DNA of 64,000 bases. It comes from Aurantimonas manganoxydans SI85-9A1. Its GTDB lineage: Bacteria > Pseudomonadota > Alphaproteobacteria > Rhizobiales > Rhizobiaceae. Below, piece after piece: positions 27,957 through 42,460 of this stretch; within the stretch, counting starts at the first letter, position 1; every line of letters begins with the position of its first letter. The notes beneath the pieces were generated by a model. It made no database searches, was not told where the DNA came from, and saw only the letters and a list, made by a program, of their open reading frames with translations. Location: contig NZ_CH672387.1 in NCBI RefSeq assembly GCF_000153465.1, positions 402,179 through 466,178 on the forward strand, given 5' to 3'. The translations under genes and the position numbers were made by a program.

Positions 27957-29153
27957 TCAGCGGTTCGCCGATGCCGCGTCGGCATTGGCGGCGGCCATGT
28001 TGGCGCCGGTGCAGTCGCAGGCTTCGCCATGCGCCGTGGTGATCGCGTCCATGGTGGCGGCGATGGCGGCGAGCATCGGATCGTAGCCGCCGCGCGGGCG
28101 GTGGGCGAGATGGTCGAGCGCCTCGATATCGGCGAAGGCTTCGGTCAGGGCGCTGCGCACCAGCGCGTCTCCGATCTCGGCCGAGCGACCGACGACCAGC
28201 GGCTGCAGCATTTCCAGGCGGGCGAGAACCGGACGTTTCATCCGCTCGCCACCGATCGCGCCGGTGGTTGCCGCATCGGCCTTCGGCCGGGCGCCGGCGA
28301 CGGGTTCGGCGGCTGTCCCGGCGACGGCGGAAGGGCCGGCCAGGAAGCCGTTGGTCCGGGCAGTGTCGATCAGCATATCGAGGACGGCCAGCCGGTCGGC
28401 GTCGGTCTCGAGGGCCGGACGCGCGGTCTCGGCCATCGCCAGCGGCGGCAGCGCCGGATCGAAATGCGGGCCGAAGGCGACGGTCTGCACGGACCGTTCG
28501 AGGCCCTTGGACTGTCGCAGGTCGAAGACCAACGGGTGGCCGCGCAGCGGCGGCGCGAAGCGGGGCGTCGGCACCGGGCCCATGGCGATCAACGCGGTCC
28601 GAATGCTGTCCTGCGTGGCCGCGGTCTGGACAGCGCGGTGTCCGGCGGCCTTTGCCGGGCTGGTCGCGATGCGGTCCATGTAGCTCTTCAAGGTGTCGAG
28701 ATACGCGGCGACGCCGCCGCACAGATATGGCGAGGCGTCCTGGCTCACATATTCGCCGAGATCGGTGACGATGCGATCGGCGATCCAGCGGTCGTTGGCG
28801 CTGCCGACCCAGCTGGCGCGGCCGCGGTTGCGAGCAATGCCGGCGGCCTCCGCCAGCGCCTTCGCCTCGGCCGAGCCACGCTTGGCGGAGGCGCGGAAGA
28901 TCGGACCGTCGGGGAGCGAACCGTCGCCCTTGAAGGCGATGGCGCGGGCCGGCTTGATCGCCGCGAAAGCGCCGGTCCGGATGGTCTGCAGGGCCGAGTG
29001 ATAGCGCGTCGCACAGTCCGGCGGGTCGTTGGCGGGGGCATCCGCAGCCGGGGCTGCATGAGCCGCCGTCGACAGCATCAGGGCGGCGGCGAAGGGCAGA
29101 AGCGGCCGCCAGCAGCGGGTGGCGGAAACGAGGATGAGCGGTGCGCGAAGCAT
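27957..29153 (-). CDS. Secreted protein of unknown function
   Basis: The product of about 398 residues starts at the ATG at 29153, giving a Sec-type signal peptide ([19 protein letters not shown]) after a basic start. A longer frame to 29201 is less likely. The mature part is largely helical, Ala-rich, with regions such as [29 protein letters not shown] and [20 protein letters not shown], and a C-terminal [13 protein letters not shown]. Four cysteines could form two disulfides. No catalytic motif or known domain is recognised. It is followed 87 bases upstream by the AsmA-family gene on the same strand, so the two may be co-transcribed and act in the envelope. Function unknown. Confidence 0.7.
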   Translation of the reverse strand: MLRAPLILVSATRCWRPLLPFAAALMLSTAAHAAPAADAPANDPPDCATRYHSALQTIRTGAFAAIKPARAIAFKGDGSLPDGPIFRASAKRGSAEAKALAEAAGIARNRGRASWVGSANDRWIADRIVTDLGEYVSQDASPYLCGGVAAYLDTLKSYMDRIATSPAKAAGHRAVQTAATQDSIRTALIAMGPVPTPRFAPPLRGHPLVFDLRQSKGLERSVQTVAFGPHFDPALPPLAMAETARPALETDADRLAVLDMLIDTARTNGFLAGPSAVAGTAAEPVAGARPKADAATTGAIGGERMKRPVLARLEMLQPLVVGRSAEIGDALVRSALTEAFADIEALDHLAHRPRGGYDPMLAAIAATMDAITTAHGEACDCTGANMAAANADAASANR

Positions 29154-29240
29154 GTCGGAGCGTCCGTTGCTGCCGAGCGCGGACCCGCGGATCGCCGCCA
29201 CCGGTGCCTCATACGCCTTGTCGGCGGACCGGGGAGGGCT

Positions 29241-31109
29241 CTACCGCGTCGTGACGCTCGGGTTGGGCCATTGCCCCTGCAGGATGAACGCAACCGGTTT
29301 CGATGTGGTGAATTCGCGCTCGGCCGAGGCGGTCTGCTGCGCATCCGCATTGTAGGTGCCGCGCAGACTGATCTCCTCGTCATGGAGGGCGACGCTGCCG
29401 ACGGCGGTCAGAAGGCCGGCGCCGTTGGCGATCGCGAGATCGTCGATCCGCAGTCGCGGCCCTGCGGCCGACAGACCCAGTTCCAGCGTATCGAAGGGCA
29501 CCGTCGAGCCCGCTGTGCCGGCAAGCAGCGGCCGCGCTTCGGGGGTCGCGAAGACCTGTGGATCGAGGCCCCTTACGGCGCCGCCCCGGGCGCTGATCTG
29601 GCCCTCCAGGCGGACATGGCGGATGATCGTTTCCCAGTCGCTGACCGGCGTCTTCATATTGACGGAGAGATCCGACCGGCCGCCGACACCGAGCGTGGTG
29701 ACGTCGAGGGCGCCGAGAAACGCGTCGGTGTCGATCCCGCTGAGGGTCAGGCTGCCTGTCGCCGTCGGGCGTTCGGAGGTGGAGTGGAAGGTCAGATTGG
29801 CCTGGCCACGGCCGCCGAAGATTTGCGCGTCGCCGATGTCGAGCTTGGCGACCCCGTCGTCGAGGGCGACGACCGCCGCGATCTCGGACATTGGCACATG
29901 CGCGAAATTCGCCTGCGCCGCCGACAGCCGCACGTCCAGGTCGATCTCGTCGGCAAAGGCGAGGTCGATGGGGCGATTGAAGTCGAGGACGTTGCGCGGC
30001 AGGGGCGCGATGGATCTAGTGAAGGGATCGAAATCCAGGGTCTGGAAGGCCAGCGTGCCCCGCACCCGCGGCTTGTCGCCGCCGAACTCGGCTTCCATCA
30101 CGCCCTGGCCGCGGCTGCCGGCAATGGTGATGCGGGTGTCCTGCAGATTGGCGCGACTGCCGGCCAGAAGCAGCGTGCCGTCGAGGGCGACCGGGCCGAT
30201 GTCGGGCGTGTCGGGTCGCGACTCGCCGAGCCATTCGATGCTCCGGCTGAGCGACGGCGCATCGATGCGCAGCGCGCCGGAGATCGTCGCATTGCGATCG
30301 AGGGTCGCTTCGCCGTCGAAGCTGGCGGTGAGGGGCGGCGACGACAGGGCGATCCGCACCTCGCTCGGGTCCCCGGACAGCAGTGCCCTCGGGGCTGCGA
30401 GACGAAGATCGAGCTCGCTTGGCTGGCCGTTCCAGATGAAGGAGCCGGACACGTAGATCGCCGCCGTGGAGGAGGCCTGCGCCACGATCAGATTGGCGTT
30501 GCTGATGCCCGCGCGGCTGTCGCCGGCCCGCGGCCGGTACACGCCGGAACGGATTTCCAGCGTTTCCAGATCGTGGAACCGCTCGAGCAGCGTGCGCACC
30601 AGCCGTCGCGGGCCGTCGAGCGGGCTCCCCTGATGCGGCGCGGCCATGCCGTTGGCGGCCGGAACCAGCACCGGCTCGGCGGTCCTGGACGATGGTTCAG
30701 TCTCGGGAAGTGGGCGCCATTCCGGCCGCACCAGGACGACGCGCGCGATCGAGGCGGTGCCGATCAGGGCATCGACCGCATCGAGATCGGCAACGACGGT
30801 GTCGATGGTAAAGGCGTTGGCCGTGCCGATCCGCACATGGCGTGCCACGAGCCGGGTGCGCGGCAGGAGGGAAAAGGTCACGTCGCCCTCCACCGTGACG
30901 GTCTCGCCGGTCATGGTCTGGAGCCGTGCGACCAGATCGTCGCGCGCCGCTTCGGTGTCGATCGCCAGCTGCGGGAGGGTCAGAAACGCCGTCAGAAGCA
31001 GCGTGACGAGGATGACGCCGGCAGCGGCCAGTCGCTTCGTTCCCCGCCGTCTCCCGCCGGGAGCGTCAGCCCGTTTCGCGAGCCGGTCCAGGGAGAAATT
31101 GCGCGCCAC
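29241..31109 (-). CDS. AsmA family protein
   Basis: The protein has about 622 residues from a GTG at 31109, chosen because GGAAAGGAAATC lies just upstream and the product then has a short basic N-terminus before the single membrane anchor [21 protein letters not shown] longer open frame to 31349 has no ribosome site. The rest is periplasmic, beta-rich sequence typical of AsmA: the early [19 protein letters not shown] and VRIGTANAF motifs, then repeated LDGTL/ATGSLTL-type strands to the end. AsmA-like proteins are bridge-type or tethered proteins that influence phospholipid transport and outer-membrane assembly. It is divergent from the acetoacetyl-CoA synthetase gene. Confidence 0.85.
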   Translation of the reverse strand: MARNFSLDRLAKRADAPGGRRRGTKRLAAAGVILVTLLLTAFLTLPQLAIDTEAARDDLVARLQTMTGETVTVEGDVTFSLLPRTRLVARHVRIGTANAFTIDTVVADLDAVDALIGTASIARVVLVRPEWRPLPETEPSSRTAEPVLVPAANGMAAPHQGSPLDGPRRLVRTLLERFHDLETLEIRSGVYRPRAGDSRAGISNANLIVAQASSTAAIYVSGSFIWNGQPSELDLRLAAPRALLSGDPSEVRIALSSPPLTASFDGEATLDRNATISGALRIDAPSLSRSIEWLGESRPDTPDIGPVALDGTLLLAGSRANLQDTRITIAGSRGQGVMEAEFGGDKPRVRGTLAFQTLDFDPFTRSIAPLPRNVLDFNRPIDLAFADEIDLDVRLSAAQANFAHVPMSEIAAVVALDDGVAKLDIGDAQIFGGRGQANLTFHSTSERPTATGSLTLSGIDTDAFLGALDVTTLGVGGRSDLSVNMKTPVSDWETIIRHVRLEGQISARGGAVRGLDPQVFATPEARPLLAGTAGSTVPFDTLELGLSAAGPRLRIDDLAIANGAGLLTAVGSVALHDEEISLRGTYNADAQQTASAEREFTTSKPVAFILQGQWPNPSVTTR

Positions 31110-31298
31110 CGATTTCCTTTCCGATTTTCGAGCCGTTCTAGTCCAAGGCGCTGCGCGAAACCAGAGGGAGCGCGCCCTTACGGAACGTTCGGATGTGGAT
31201 ACGGGCGGTGGACGTGCGAGCGCCGGCGGCGATTTCGCCAGCGTTGCCAATGGCAAGTCGGTGTGGCACCAGCAAGGCACGATCACTGGGAGGCGGGA

Positions 31299-33260
<1,962 letters not shown>

Positions 33261-33294
33261 GGCGCGTCGGCGTCCTGATTCTGCGTGTGCCATG

Positions 33295-33325
33295 AAAAAG
33301 GGCGCCGGCAGCGATGCCGGCGCCC
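33295..33325 (-). terminator. Intrinsic terminator for the secreted KDGS-repeat protein
   Basis: A perfect 10-bp stem (GGGCGCCGGC at 33300-33309 with GCCGGCGCCC at 33316-33325) and a 6-base loop is followed on the minus strand by five T (33299-33295). This is a textbook Rho-independent terminator, 22 bases after the stop of the 33348-34007 gene. It may also slow transcription arriving from the acetoacetyl-CoA synthetase gene. Confidence 0.9.
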
Positions 33326-33347
33326 TCGTCACGTTCAGGAGCTCAGA

Positions 33348-34007
33348 TTACTGCGCCTTGGCAGCCTTGGCTTCCTCGATCGCGGCCATGCAGGCTTCCT
33401 CGTCGCCCTTGGCCAGCGCCATCTCGGCCCGCTCCAGCGGCGTGCCGCTCGGGGAGGCGTCGGCGGTCATGGAGGACCCGCCCGCAGCCTGCTCGGTACC
33501 GGTCGCGGCGGCGTTGGCCGCGGTTTCGGCACCGCCCTGCTGCGACGCGCTGTCCTGACCGGACATGGCGGTGTCGCCGCTGGTCTCGCTCTCCATCGGC
33601 ATGGTCGAGCCGTCCTTGGCGATCGCGCCAGCTGACGCGCCGCCGGAAGCCCCGGACTGACCGGATGCGGCAGAACTCGTGGATTCAGCGCTCGCGGCGC
33701 CGCCTGTCCCGGCGCCGGTTGTGGCCGAAGCGTCCGCGTTGCTCTGCAGCGGCGCCATGCTGCCGTCCTTGGTCACTTTGCCATCGCCGGTGTCGAGGCC
33801 GGCGCCGGTTTCGAAGTTGGTGGTCTTGCCGTCGGCCGTGCCGGAGGCACCGGTCGAGCCGGCCATATCACCTGCGGAGCCGGAGATGGAAGCTGTCGTG
33901 CCGGACCCGCCGAGCATGGCGATTTCCTCGCGACAGTCGGCCGAGGCCGCGCTGATCGGCAGGGCGAGAAGGGCGGCGCTTCCGAGCAGAAGAGACATGC
34001 GTTTCAT
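33348..34007 (-). CDS. Secreted low-complexity protein with repeated KDGS motif
   Basis: The 219-residue protein has a Sec signal peptide (MKRMSLLLGSAALLALPISAASA) and AGGAGG ahead of its ATG. The mature chain is dominated by Gly, Ser, Ala and Thr and is probably disordered. Two similar segments, VTKDGSMAPLQS and IAKDGSTMPMES, lie about 45 residues apart and suggest an internal duplication. The C-terminal 35 residues (PLERAEMALAKGDEEACMAA and on) form a predicted charged helix with one Cys. Another Cys lies right after the cleavage site (ADCREEIAML), so the ends could be disulfide-linked. It is a single-gene unit with its own terminator. I do not recognise the family; export is supported, function is not. 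Confidence 0.8.
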   Translation of the reverse strand: MKRMSLLLGSAALLALPISAASADCREEIAMLGGSGTTASISGSAGDMAGSTGASGTADGKTTNFETGAGLDTGDGKVTKDGSMAPLQSNADASATTGAGTGGAASAESTSSAASGQSGASGGASAGAIAKDGSTMPMESETSGDTAMSGQDSASQQGGAETAANAAATGTEQAAGGSSMTADASPSGTPLERAEMALAKGDEEACMAAIEEAKAAKAQ

Positions 34008-34151
34008 GACTTGTTTCCTCCTATTGTTGGCAACTGGCGGAGAGAACGTGAGCGCTGGGGCGCAGGTTCCGTTAGGAATGATCGTTTTTTCTCATGCCGT
34101 TACGGAATTCCGTCAGGGAGCCAAAACAAATTGGGGGCGTTGCGCGGCAGG

Positions 34152-35843
34152 CTATCCGCGCTCGGTCTCGCGCACGATCGAGCGGTTGAGGATCACCACT
34201 GGCAGGATGCCCACAAGCACGATGAGGAGGGCCGCGATGGCGCCGTCCTCGAAGGCGGCGCGCGAGGTCTGGGCATAGACGAAGGTCGCCAGGGTCTCGA
34301 AGTCGAAGGGCCGCAGGAGGATCGTCGCCGACAGCTCCTTGCTGGCATCCACGAAGACCAGCAGGAAGGCGGTCAGCAGCGCCGGCTGCATCAGCGGCAG
34401 CAGCACCTGTCGTAAAGCGCCGCCGGGGCCGCGGCCCAGGGTGCGGGCCGCCATGTCGAGATGCGGCGACAGCTTGGAGAAGCCGCTTTCCAGCGCGCCG
34501 TGGCCCATCGCCATGAAGCGTACGAAGCAGGCATAGACGATGGCAAAGCCCGATCCGGACAGAAGCAGGCCGGTGGAGATGCCGAACCATTCGCGCATGC
34601 GGGCATCGACGGCATTGTCGAAGGCGGCGAGCGGGATGAGGATGCCGATGGCGAGCACCGTGCCGGGCACCGCATAGCCGAGCGCGGCGACCCGCACGAG
34701 GCTGGCAAGGCGGTTCGAGCCGGTCAGGCGGATGCCGTAGGCCATGGCGAAGCCGGCGGCCACGGTGACGAAGCCGGTGGCGGCGGCGATGGTCACCGTA
34801 TGGCGCAGGGCCTGCCAGAGCTGCGGATCTGCGAGCTGGTCCAGCCGGTTGATCGCGAAATCGCCGAGGACGAGCAGCGGCACGCCGAAGCCGGCGGCAA
34901 TCGGCACGAAGCAGGCGAGCACCGCCAGCGCCGCCTTCCAGCCGGCCAGATGCTCGCGGCCGGTCTGCGGCCGGTCGGCCCGCTGGATGCTGAAGCGCTG
35001 CTGGCGCCGGGCGAAGCGTTCGACCAGCACGAGGGCGACGATGACCAGCAGCATGAACAGGGCGATCTGGGTCGCGCCGGCGAGATCGCCGCGGTTCAGC
35101 CAGGTCGAATAGACCGCGAAGGTGAGGGTGCGCACACCCAGAAACTCCACCGCGCCGATGTCGTTGACGGCTTCCATCAGCGCCAGTGCGACGCCGATGG
35201 CGATCGCCGGCCGCGCCATGGGCAACAGCACCTTGCCGAAGACCGCGGCGGGCGAGGCGCCCAGTGTGCGGGCCACGTCGCCGGCCTTGCGGCCCTGCAT
35301 GACGAAGACCATGCGCACCGTCAGGAAGACATAGGGGTAGAGGACCGAGGAGAGGATGACGATGGCGCCCGGCAGCGAGCGAACCTCGGGAAACCAGTAG
35401 TCGCGCGAGGAGTGGAAGCCGAAGACCGAGCGGATCGCGGTCTGGACCGGGCCGGCGAAATGCAGGAATTCCACGAAGCAATAGGCGGCGATGTAGGTCG
35501 GCACCGCCAGCGGCAGCACCAGCGCCCAGGAGAAGATCCGCCGGCCGGGAAACTGGAAGGTCGCCACCAACCAGGCCGTGACAACGCCGACCGAACCGGC
35601 GAGCATTGCGATGCCCGTCATCAGGAGCAGCGTCACGCGGCTGGCTTCCGGCAGGATGGTTTCGGCCAGATGCCGCCAGTTGGCCGAGGTGCCCGACAGG
35701 GCGATGACCAGAAGCGCGATCAGCGGCAGGATCACCGTCAGGGCGACCACCGACGCGCCCACCAGATAGCCACGGTCGCGGCCCCGCCGAAGGCGGAGCC
35801 GGGCCCTTATGCCGGGTCTCAGGAGCGGGGCGGTGGCGGACAT
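34152..35843 (-). CDS. Iron(III) ABC transporter, fused double permease (FbpB-like)
   Basis: The 563-residue protein is two ABC permease halves in one chain, with about 12 membrane helices. The two EAA-like loops are DVARTLGASPAAVFGKVLLP (about residue 210) and AARTLGRGPGGALRQVLLPL (about residue 470). Single-chain permeases of this kind are typical for FbpB/SfuB/HitB iron importers. It lies 142 bases downstream of the iron-binding protein gene and is probably in the same transcript. No ATPase gene (FbpC-like) is seen beside it, so that subunit must be encoded elsewhere. The start ATG at 35843 has no obvious ribosome site. Confidence 0.92.
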   Translation of the reverse strand: MSATAPLLRPGIRARLRLRRGRDRGYLVGASVVALTVILPLIALLVIALSGTSANWRHLAETILPEASRVTLLLMTGIAMLAGSVGVVTAWLVATFQFPGRRIFSWALVLPLAVPTYIAAYCFVEFLHFAGPVQTAIRSVFGFHSSRDYWFPEVRSLPGAIVILSSVLYPYVFLTVRMVFVMQGRKAGDVARTLGASPAAVFGKVLLPMARPAIAIGVALALMEAVNDIGAVEFLGVRTLTFAVYSTWLNRGDLAGATQIALFMLLVIVALVLVERFARRQQRFSIQRADRPQTGREHLAGWKAALAVLACFVPIAAGFGVPLLVLGDFAINRLDQLADPQLWQALRHTVTIAAATGFVTVAAGFAMAYGIRLTGSNRLASLVRVAALGYAVPGTVLAIGILIPLAAFDNAVDARMREWFGISTGLLLSGSGFAIVYACFVRFMAMGHGALESGFSKLSPHLDMAARTLGRGPGGALRQVLLPLMQPALLTAFLLVFVDASKELSATILLRPFDFETLATFVYAQTSRAAFEDGAIAALLIVLVGILPVVILNRSIVRETERG

Positions 35844-35928
35844 GGCGGGCTTGACGCGATGAGGCCCGGTCTCGCGAATGCACCTGGGTGAAGGCGCGTC
35901 GCGGCCGGGCCGTGTGGAGACAACGGAG

Positions 35929-35962
35929 CGGCGCCCGCAGCGGATAACCCGCCCGGGCGCCG
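35929..35962 (-). promoter_or_regulatory. Hairpin between iron-binding protein and permease genes
   Basis: CGGCGCCC (35929-35936) pairs with GGGCGCCG (35955-35962) around an 18-base loop, just after the stop of the binding-protein gene on the minus strand. No T-run follows. Such structures often keep binding-protein mRNA more abundant than permease mRNA; that role is inferred here. Confidence 0.5.
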
Positions 35963-35985
35963 TCCTGTTAGCATGTCAGATGGGC

Positions 35986-37029
35986 TCAGCTCTGCGGCCC
36001 GTTGTCGTAGCCGACCTCGTCGACCATCTCGGAGGCCTTGGTGCGGAACTTGGCGATCTCGTCGAGCGGCAGCGTGTCGGGCTTCAGGTCGCCGAAGGAC
36101 TTGACCAGTTCGGATGCCTCGATGCCCGGCTCCAGCGGATATTCATAGTTCAGCTCGGCGTAGATCTTTTGCGCCTCGTCGCCGGACAGGAATTCCATCA
36201 GTTTGACGGCATTGTCCCGGTTCGGCGCGTTCTTGGCCAGCGCGACGCCGGAGATGTTGACGTGGGTCAGGCCGTTCTCGAAGGTCGGCATGATCACCTT
36301 GATGGCGTCCGCCCACTCCTTCTGCTCCGGCTCCTTCTCGTTGGTCGCCATCTTGCCGACATAGTAGGTGTTGCCCAGCGCGACGTCGCATTCGCCGGCG
36401 AAGATCGCCTTGGCCTGGTCGCGGTCGCCGCCTTCGGGCCGGCGGGCGAGATTGTCGCGCAGACCCGTCACCCACTCGCGCGCCGCCTCTTCGCCGTTAT
36501 GGGCGATATAGGCCGCGATCAGGGCGATGTTGTACTGGTGCTGGCCCGAACGGGTGCACAGCCGGCCCTTCCACTTGGGATCGGCCAGTTCCTCGTAGGT
36601 CAGCGCATCGGCATCGACGCGCTCCTTGGAGGCGTAGACGACGCGGCCGCGGGCGGTGAGGCCGAACCATTCCTTCTCGCTGTCGCGATAGGCTTCCGGA
36701 ATGTTCTTCTCGAGGGTCTCGTCCTCGACCGGCTGGACGACGCCGGCCTGCTTGGCGGCGTCGAGGCGGCCGATATCGACGGTCATGATCAGGTCGGCCG
36801 GCGAATTGGCGCCCTCGGCCGCGATCCGCTCTTCCAGGCCCTTGTCGATGAAGATCGTCGCGGTGGTGAGACCGCTCTCCTCGGTGAAGGCGTCGAGCAG
36901 CGGCTGGATCAGCTCCGGCTGGCGCGAGGTGTAGATGTTGACGTCGGCGGCGCTGGCGACAGCCGGCGCGAAGGCCGCAACCAGAACGGCCGTCGACAGG
37001 GCGAGGCGGCGGGAGATGCTGGGCATCAT
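35986..37029 (-). CDS. Iron(III) ABC transporter, periplasmic binding protein (FbpA/FutA-like)
   Basis: The product of about 347 residues has a signal peptide (RRLALSTAVLVAAFAPAVASA) and then VNIYTSRQPELIQPLLDAF, the usual opening of the ferric-iron-binding family. Two tyrosine-rich ligand regions are seen: VVYASKERVD and, in the C-terminal part, DVALGNTYYVGKM, with the paired Tyr residues that hold Fe3+ in FbpA/FutA. Two ATGs occur side by side (37029 and 37026); GGGAAGAG lies just upstream. An Irr-type ICE box at 37209-37223 lies 180 bases upstream, so expression is probably iron-controlled. The fused permease gene follows. Confidence 0.94.
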   Translation of the reverse strand: MMPSISRRLALSTAVLVAAFAPAVASAADVNIYTSRQPELIQPLLDAFTEESGLTTATIFIDKGLEERIAAEGANSPADLIMTVDIGRLDAAKQAGVVQPVEDETLEKNIPEAYRDSEKEWFGLTARGRVVYASKERVDADALTYEELADPKWKGRLCTRSGQHQYNIALIAAYIAHNGEEAAREWVTGLRDNLARRPEGGDRDQAKAIFAGECDVALGNTYYVGKMATNEKEPEQKEWADAIKVIMPTFENGLTHVNISGVALAKNAPNRDNAVKLMEFLSGDEAQKIYAELNYEYPLEPGIEASELVKSFGDLKPDTLPLDEIAKFRTKASEMVDEVGYDNGPQS

Positions 37030-37208
37030 GAAAATCTCTTCCCATGCTGCGCGATGCCGAAAACCGGCGAACGCGACGTTGACAGGCAGGCGATCCGGAG
37101 ACCGTTGAATGGCGAGGCCGCTAAATCTTGCGGCAGCCACTCACCTATGCCGGATGGCGCTGCCCAGCGCAACACCCTGCCGATCGATAGGCCAGTAAAA
37201 TCAATGTA

Positions 37209-37223
37209 TTAGAAGAATTCTAA
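37209..37223. promoter_or_regulatory. Irr-type iron control element (ICE box) upstream of the iron importer
   Basis: TTAGAA-GAA-TTCTAA is a perfect inverted repeat. Read on the minus strand it is TTTAGAA-TTC-TTCTAAT, very close to the rhizobial ICE consensus as I know it (TTTAGAA-N3-TTCTAAA). It lies between the stop of the large kinase gene and the start of the FbpA-like gene and is placed to control the latter. Confidence 0.75.
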
Positions 37224-37271
37224 ACTGGGCCGCCGGCGACGGCCCGGTTCCGGCTGCCGGTCGCGGAGGCG

Positions 37272-41267
<3,996 letters not shown>

Positions 41268-41454
41268 AAGCAACGCTTCCAAACATTCTTCACGCTCATA
41301 TGTTGAGTCGTGAGGGACGGTTCCAGAGCCGATCTTAAGAATGGATTCATAATAGCCGGCTTCCGACGAATCCAGATTCTTCCGGCTTGCGGGGCGAGGA
41401 GTTGCGATTGAGGGTTAACGAGTGGGCAGTTGCGGAATATCCGGACGCTGAATG

Positions 41455-41467
41455 TTGCACTGCACAA
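41455..41467. promoter_or_regulatory. TGC-N3-GCA palindrome upstream of phasin gene, candidate PhaR-type site
   Basis: TTGCACTGCACAA contains TGC-ACT-GCA in an AT-rich upstream region, about 90 bases before the phasin start. PhaR repressors of phasin genes in other alphaproteobacteria are known to bind TGC/GCA-type repeats. The palindrome is seen directly; regulator identity is inferred and weak. Confidence 0.3.
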
Positions 41468-41552
41468 AAATAGTGATTAAGTAAAAGGCAGTCGCAGGCG
41501 TTTTGGGACGCAGCGGCCAAATGATAGTTACCCAGATAGAGGAGACACCCAG

Positions 41553-42014
41553 ATGGCCGACGCCAAGAATTCCCAGGATCCTTTCGCCATGCCGAACCCG
41601 CAGATGATGGGCATGGATCCCTCGCAGATGAACGAGACCTTCCGCGCCATGACGCAGAAGTCGATGGAGCAGTCCAAGGAAGCCTACAGCCGCATGAAGT
41701 CGGCGGCCGACGAGGCGACCAAGGCACTGGAATCGACCATGGAGAACGCCCATCAGGGTTCGCTCCAGCTGTCGAAGAAGGCCATCGACGCGATGCGCTC
41801 GAACGCCGAGGCCGGTTTCCAGCATCTCGACAAGATGATGTCCGCCAAGTCCTTCGCCGAAGTGATCGAGATGCAGACGGCCTATGTCCGCAAGCAGATC
41901 GAGATGGCGACGGATCAGTCCAAGGACATGCAGGCGCTGACCCAGTCGGTCGCCAAGGACATGATGAAGCCGGGCCGCGATGCCTTCGAGAAGGCCTCGA
42001 AGAACGCCCGCTGA
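41553..42014 (+). CDS. Phasin family protein
   Basis: The 153-residue helical protein starts at an ATG behind AGGAGACACC. The sequence is rich in Met, Gln, Lys and Ala with a phasin_2-type central region, including YSRMKSAADEATKALESTME, GSLQLSKKAIDAMRSNAEAG and MSAKSFAEVIEMQTAYVRKQ. It has no signal peptide or membrane segment. Phasins coat polyhydroxyalkanoate granules and control their size, which agrees with the acetoacetyl-CoA synthetase gene in the window. The gene is monocistronic: tRNA-His follows, and a hairpin lies just after the stop. No PHA synthase gene is present here. Confidence 0.9.
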   Translation: MADAKNSQDPFAMPNPQMMGMDPSQMNETFRAMTQKSMEQSKEAYSRMKSAADEATKALESTMENAHQGSLQLSKKAIDAMRSNAEAGFQHLDKMMSAKSFAEVIEMQTAYVRKQIEMATDQSKDMQALTQSVAKDMMKPGRDAFEKASKNAR

Positions 42015-42027
42015 TTCTTCGCGATGG

Positions 42028-42055
42028 GCCGGCGGGGCGTCAGCCTTCCGCCGGC
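42028..42055 (+). terminator. Candidate hairpin terminator after phasin gene
   Basis: GCCGGCGG (42028-42035) pairs with CCGCCGGC (42048-42055) around a 12-base loop, 14 bases after the phasin stop. The tail lacks a T-run, so this is a hairpin with likely but unproven terminating effect. Confidence 0.4.
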
Positions 42056-42276
42056 TGAGCGATGAGGCCGGGCATCGTCCCGGCGACAGGCGCCCGACGT
42101 CTTCAAAGGCACCGGGCGTTCTCTGATGCCTCCCCGCGGCCACATGCGGGTTCAGGAAAGCCGGTCTGTCCCATGCGAAAGCCGATGACGGACTTTTCCG
42201 GCCTTCGCTCCGATCCGGGCTTGCACCGCGGGGCGAAAGATTTTATCTCGTCACTGCGCGGGCGAAATCCCGTTGT

Positions 42277-42353
42277 GCGGTTGTAGCTCAGTTGGTTAGA
42301 GCGTCGGATTGTGGCTCCGGAGGTCGGTGGTTCGAGACCACCCAACCGTACCA
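42277..42353 (+). tRNA. tRNA-His (GTG anticodon)
   Basis: A 77-base tRNA with CCA encoded. Acceptor GCGGTTG pairs with CAACCGT (first pair G-U), the D arm is GCTC...GAGC, the anticodon stem TCGGA/TCCGG encloses loop TTGTGGC with anticodon GTG, and the T arm is GGTGG-TTCGAGA-CCACC. The discriminator is A73 and the base before the 5' end is T, not G. Lack of G-1 together with A73 is the deviant histidine identity described for many alphaproteobacteria. Confidence 0.96.
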
Positions 42354-42460
42354 TCCCTTTTCCACATTGATATCGGTTCGGTGACGCAGCGAATGGCTGC
42401 GTCTCGGCGCGCCGGGTTTGCCGGCGCTGCGGCCCATGGCGGCGGCGGGCGCGTGTGCGC

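Noticed and set aside
28029-31298. Plus-strand open frame of over 1000 codons running into the acetoacetyl-CoA synthetase gene
   Set aside because: It is antisense to the AsmA-family gene and the unknown secreted gene. It is Arg/Gly-rich without domains, and it stays open only because of high GC at third codon positions. The real gene starts at 31299.
34102-34113. Perfect palindrome ACGGAATTCCGT upstream of the KDGS-repeat gene
   Set aside because: Too short, without loop or known consensus, to claim a terminator or operator.
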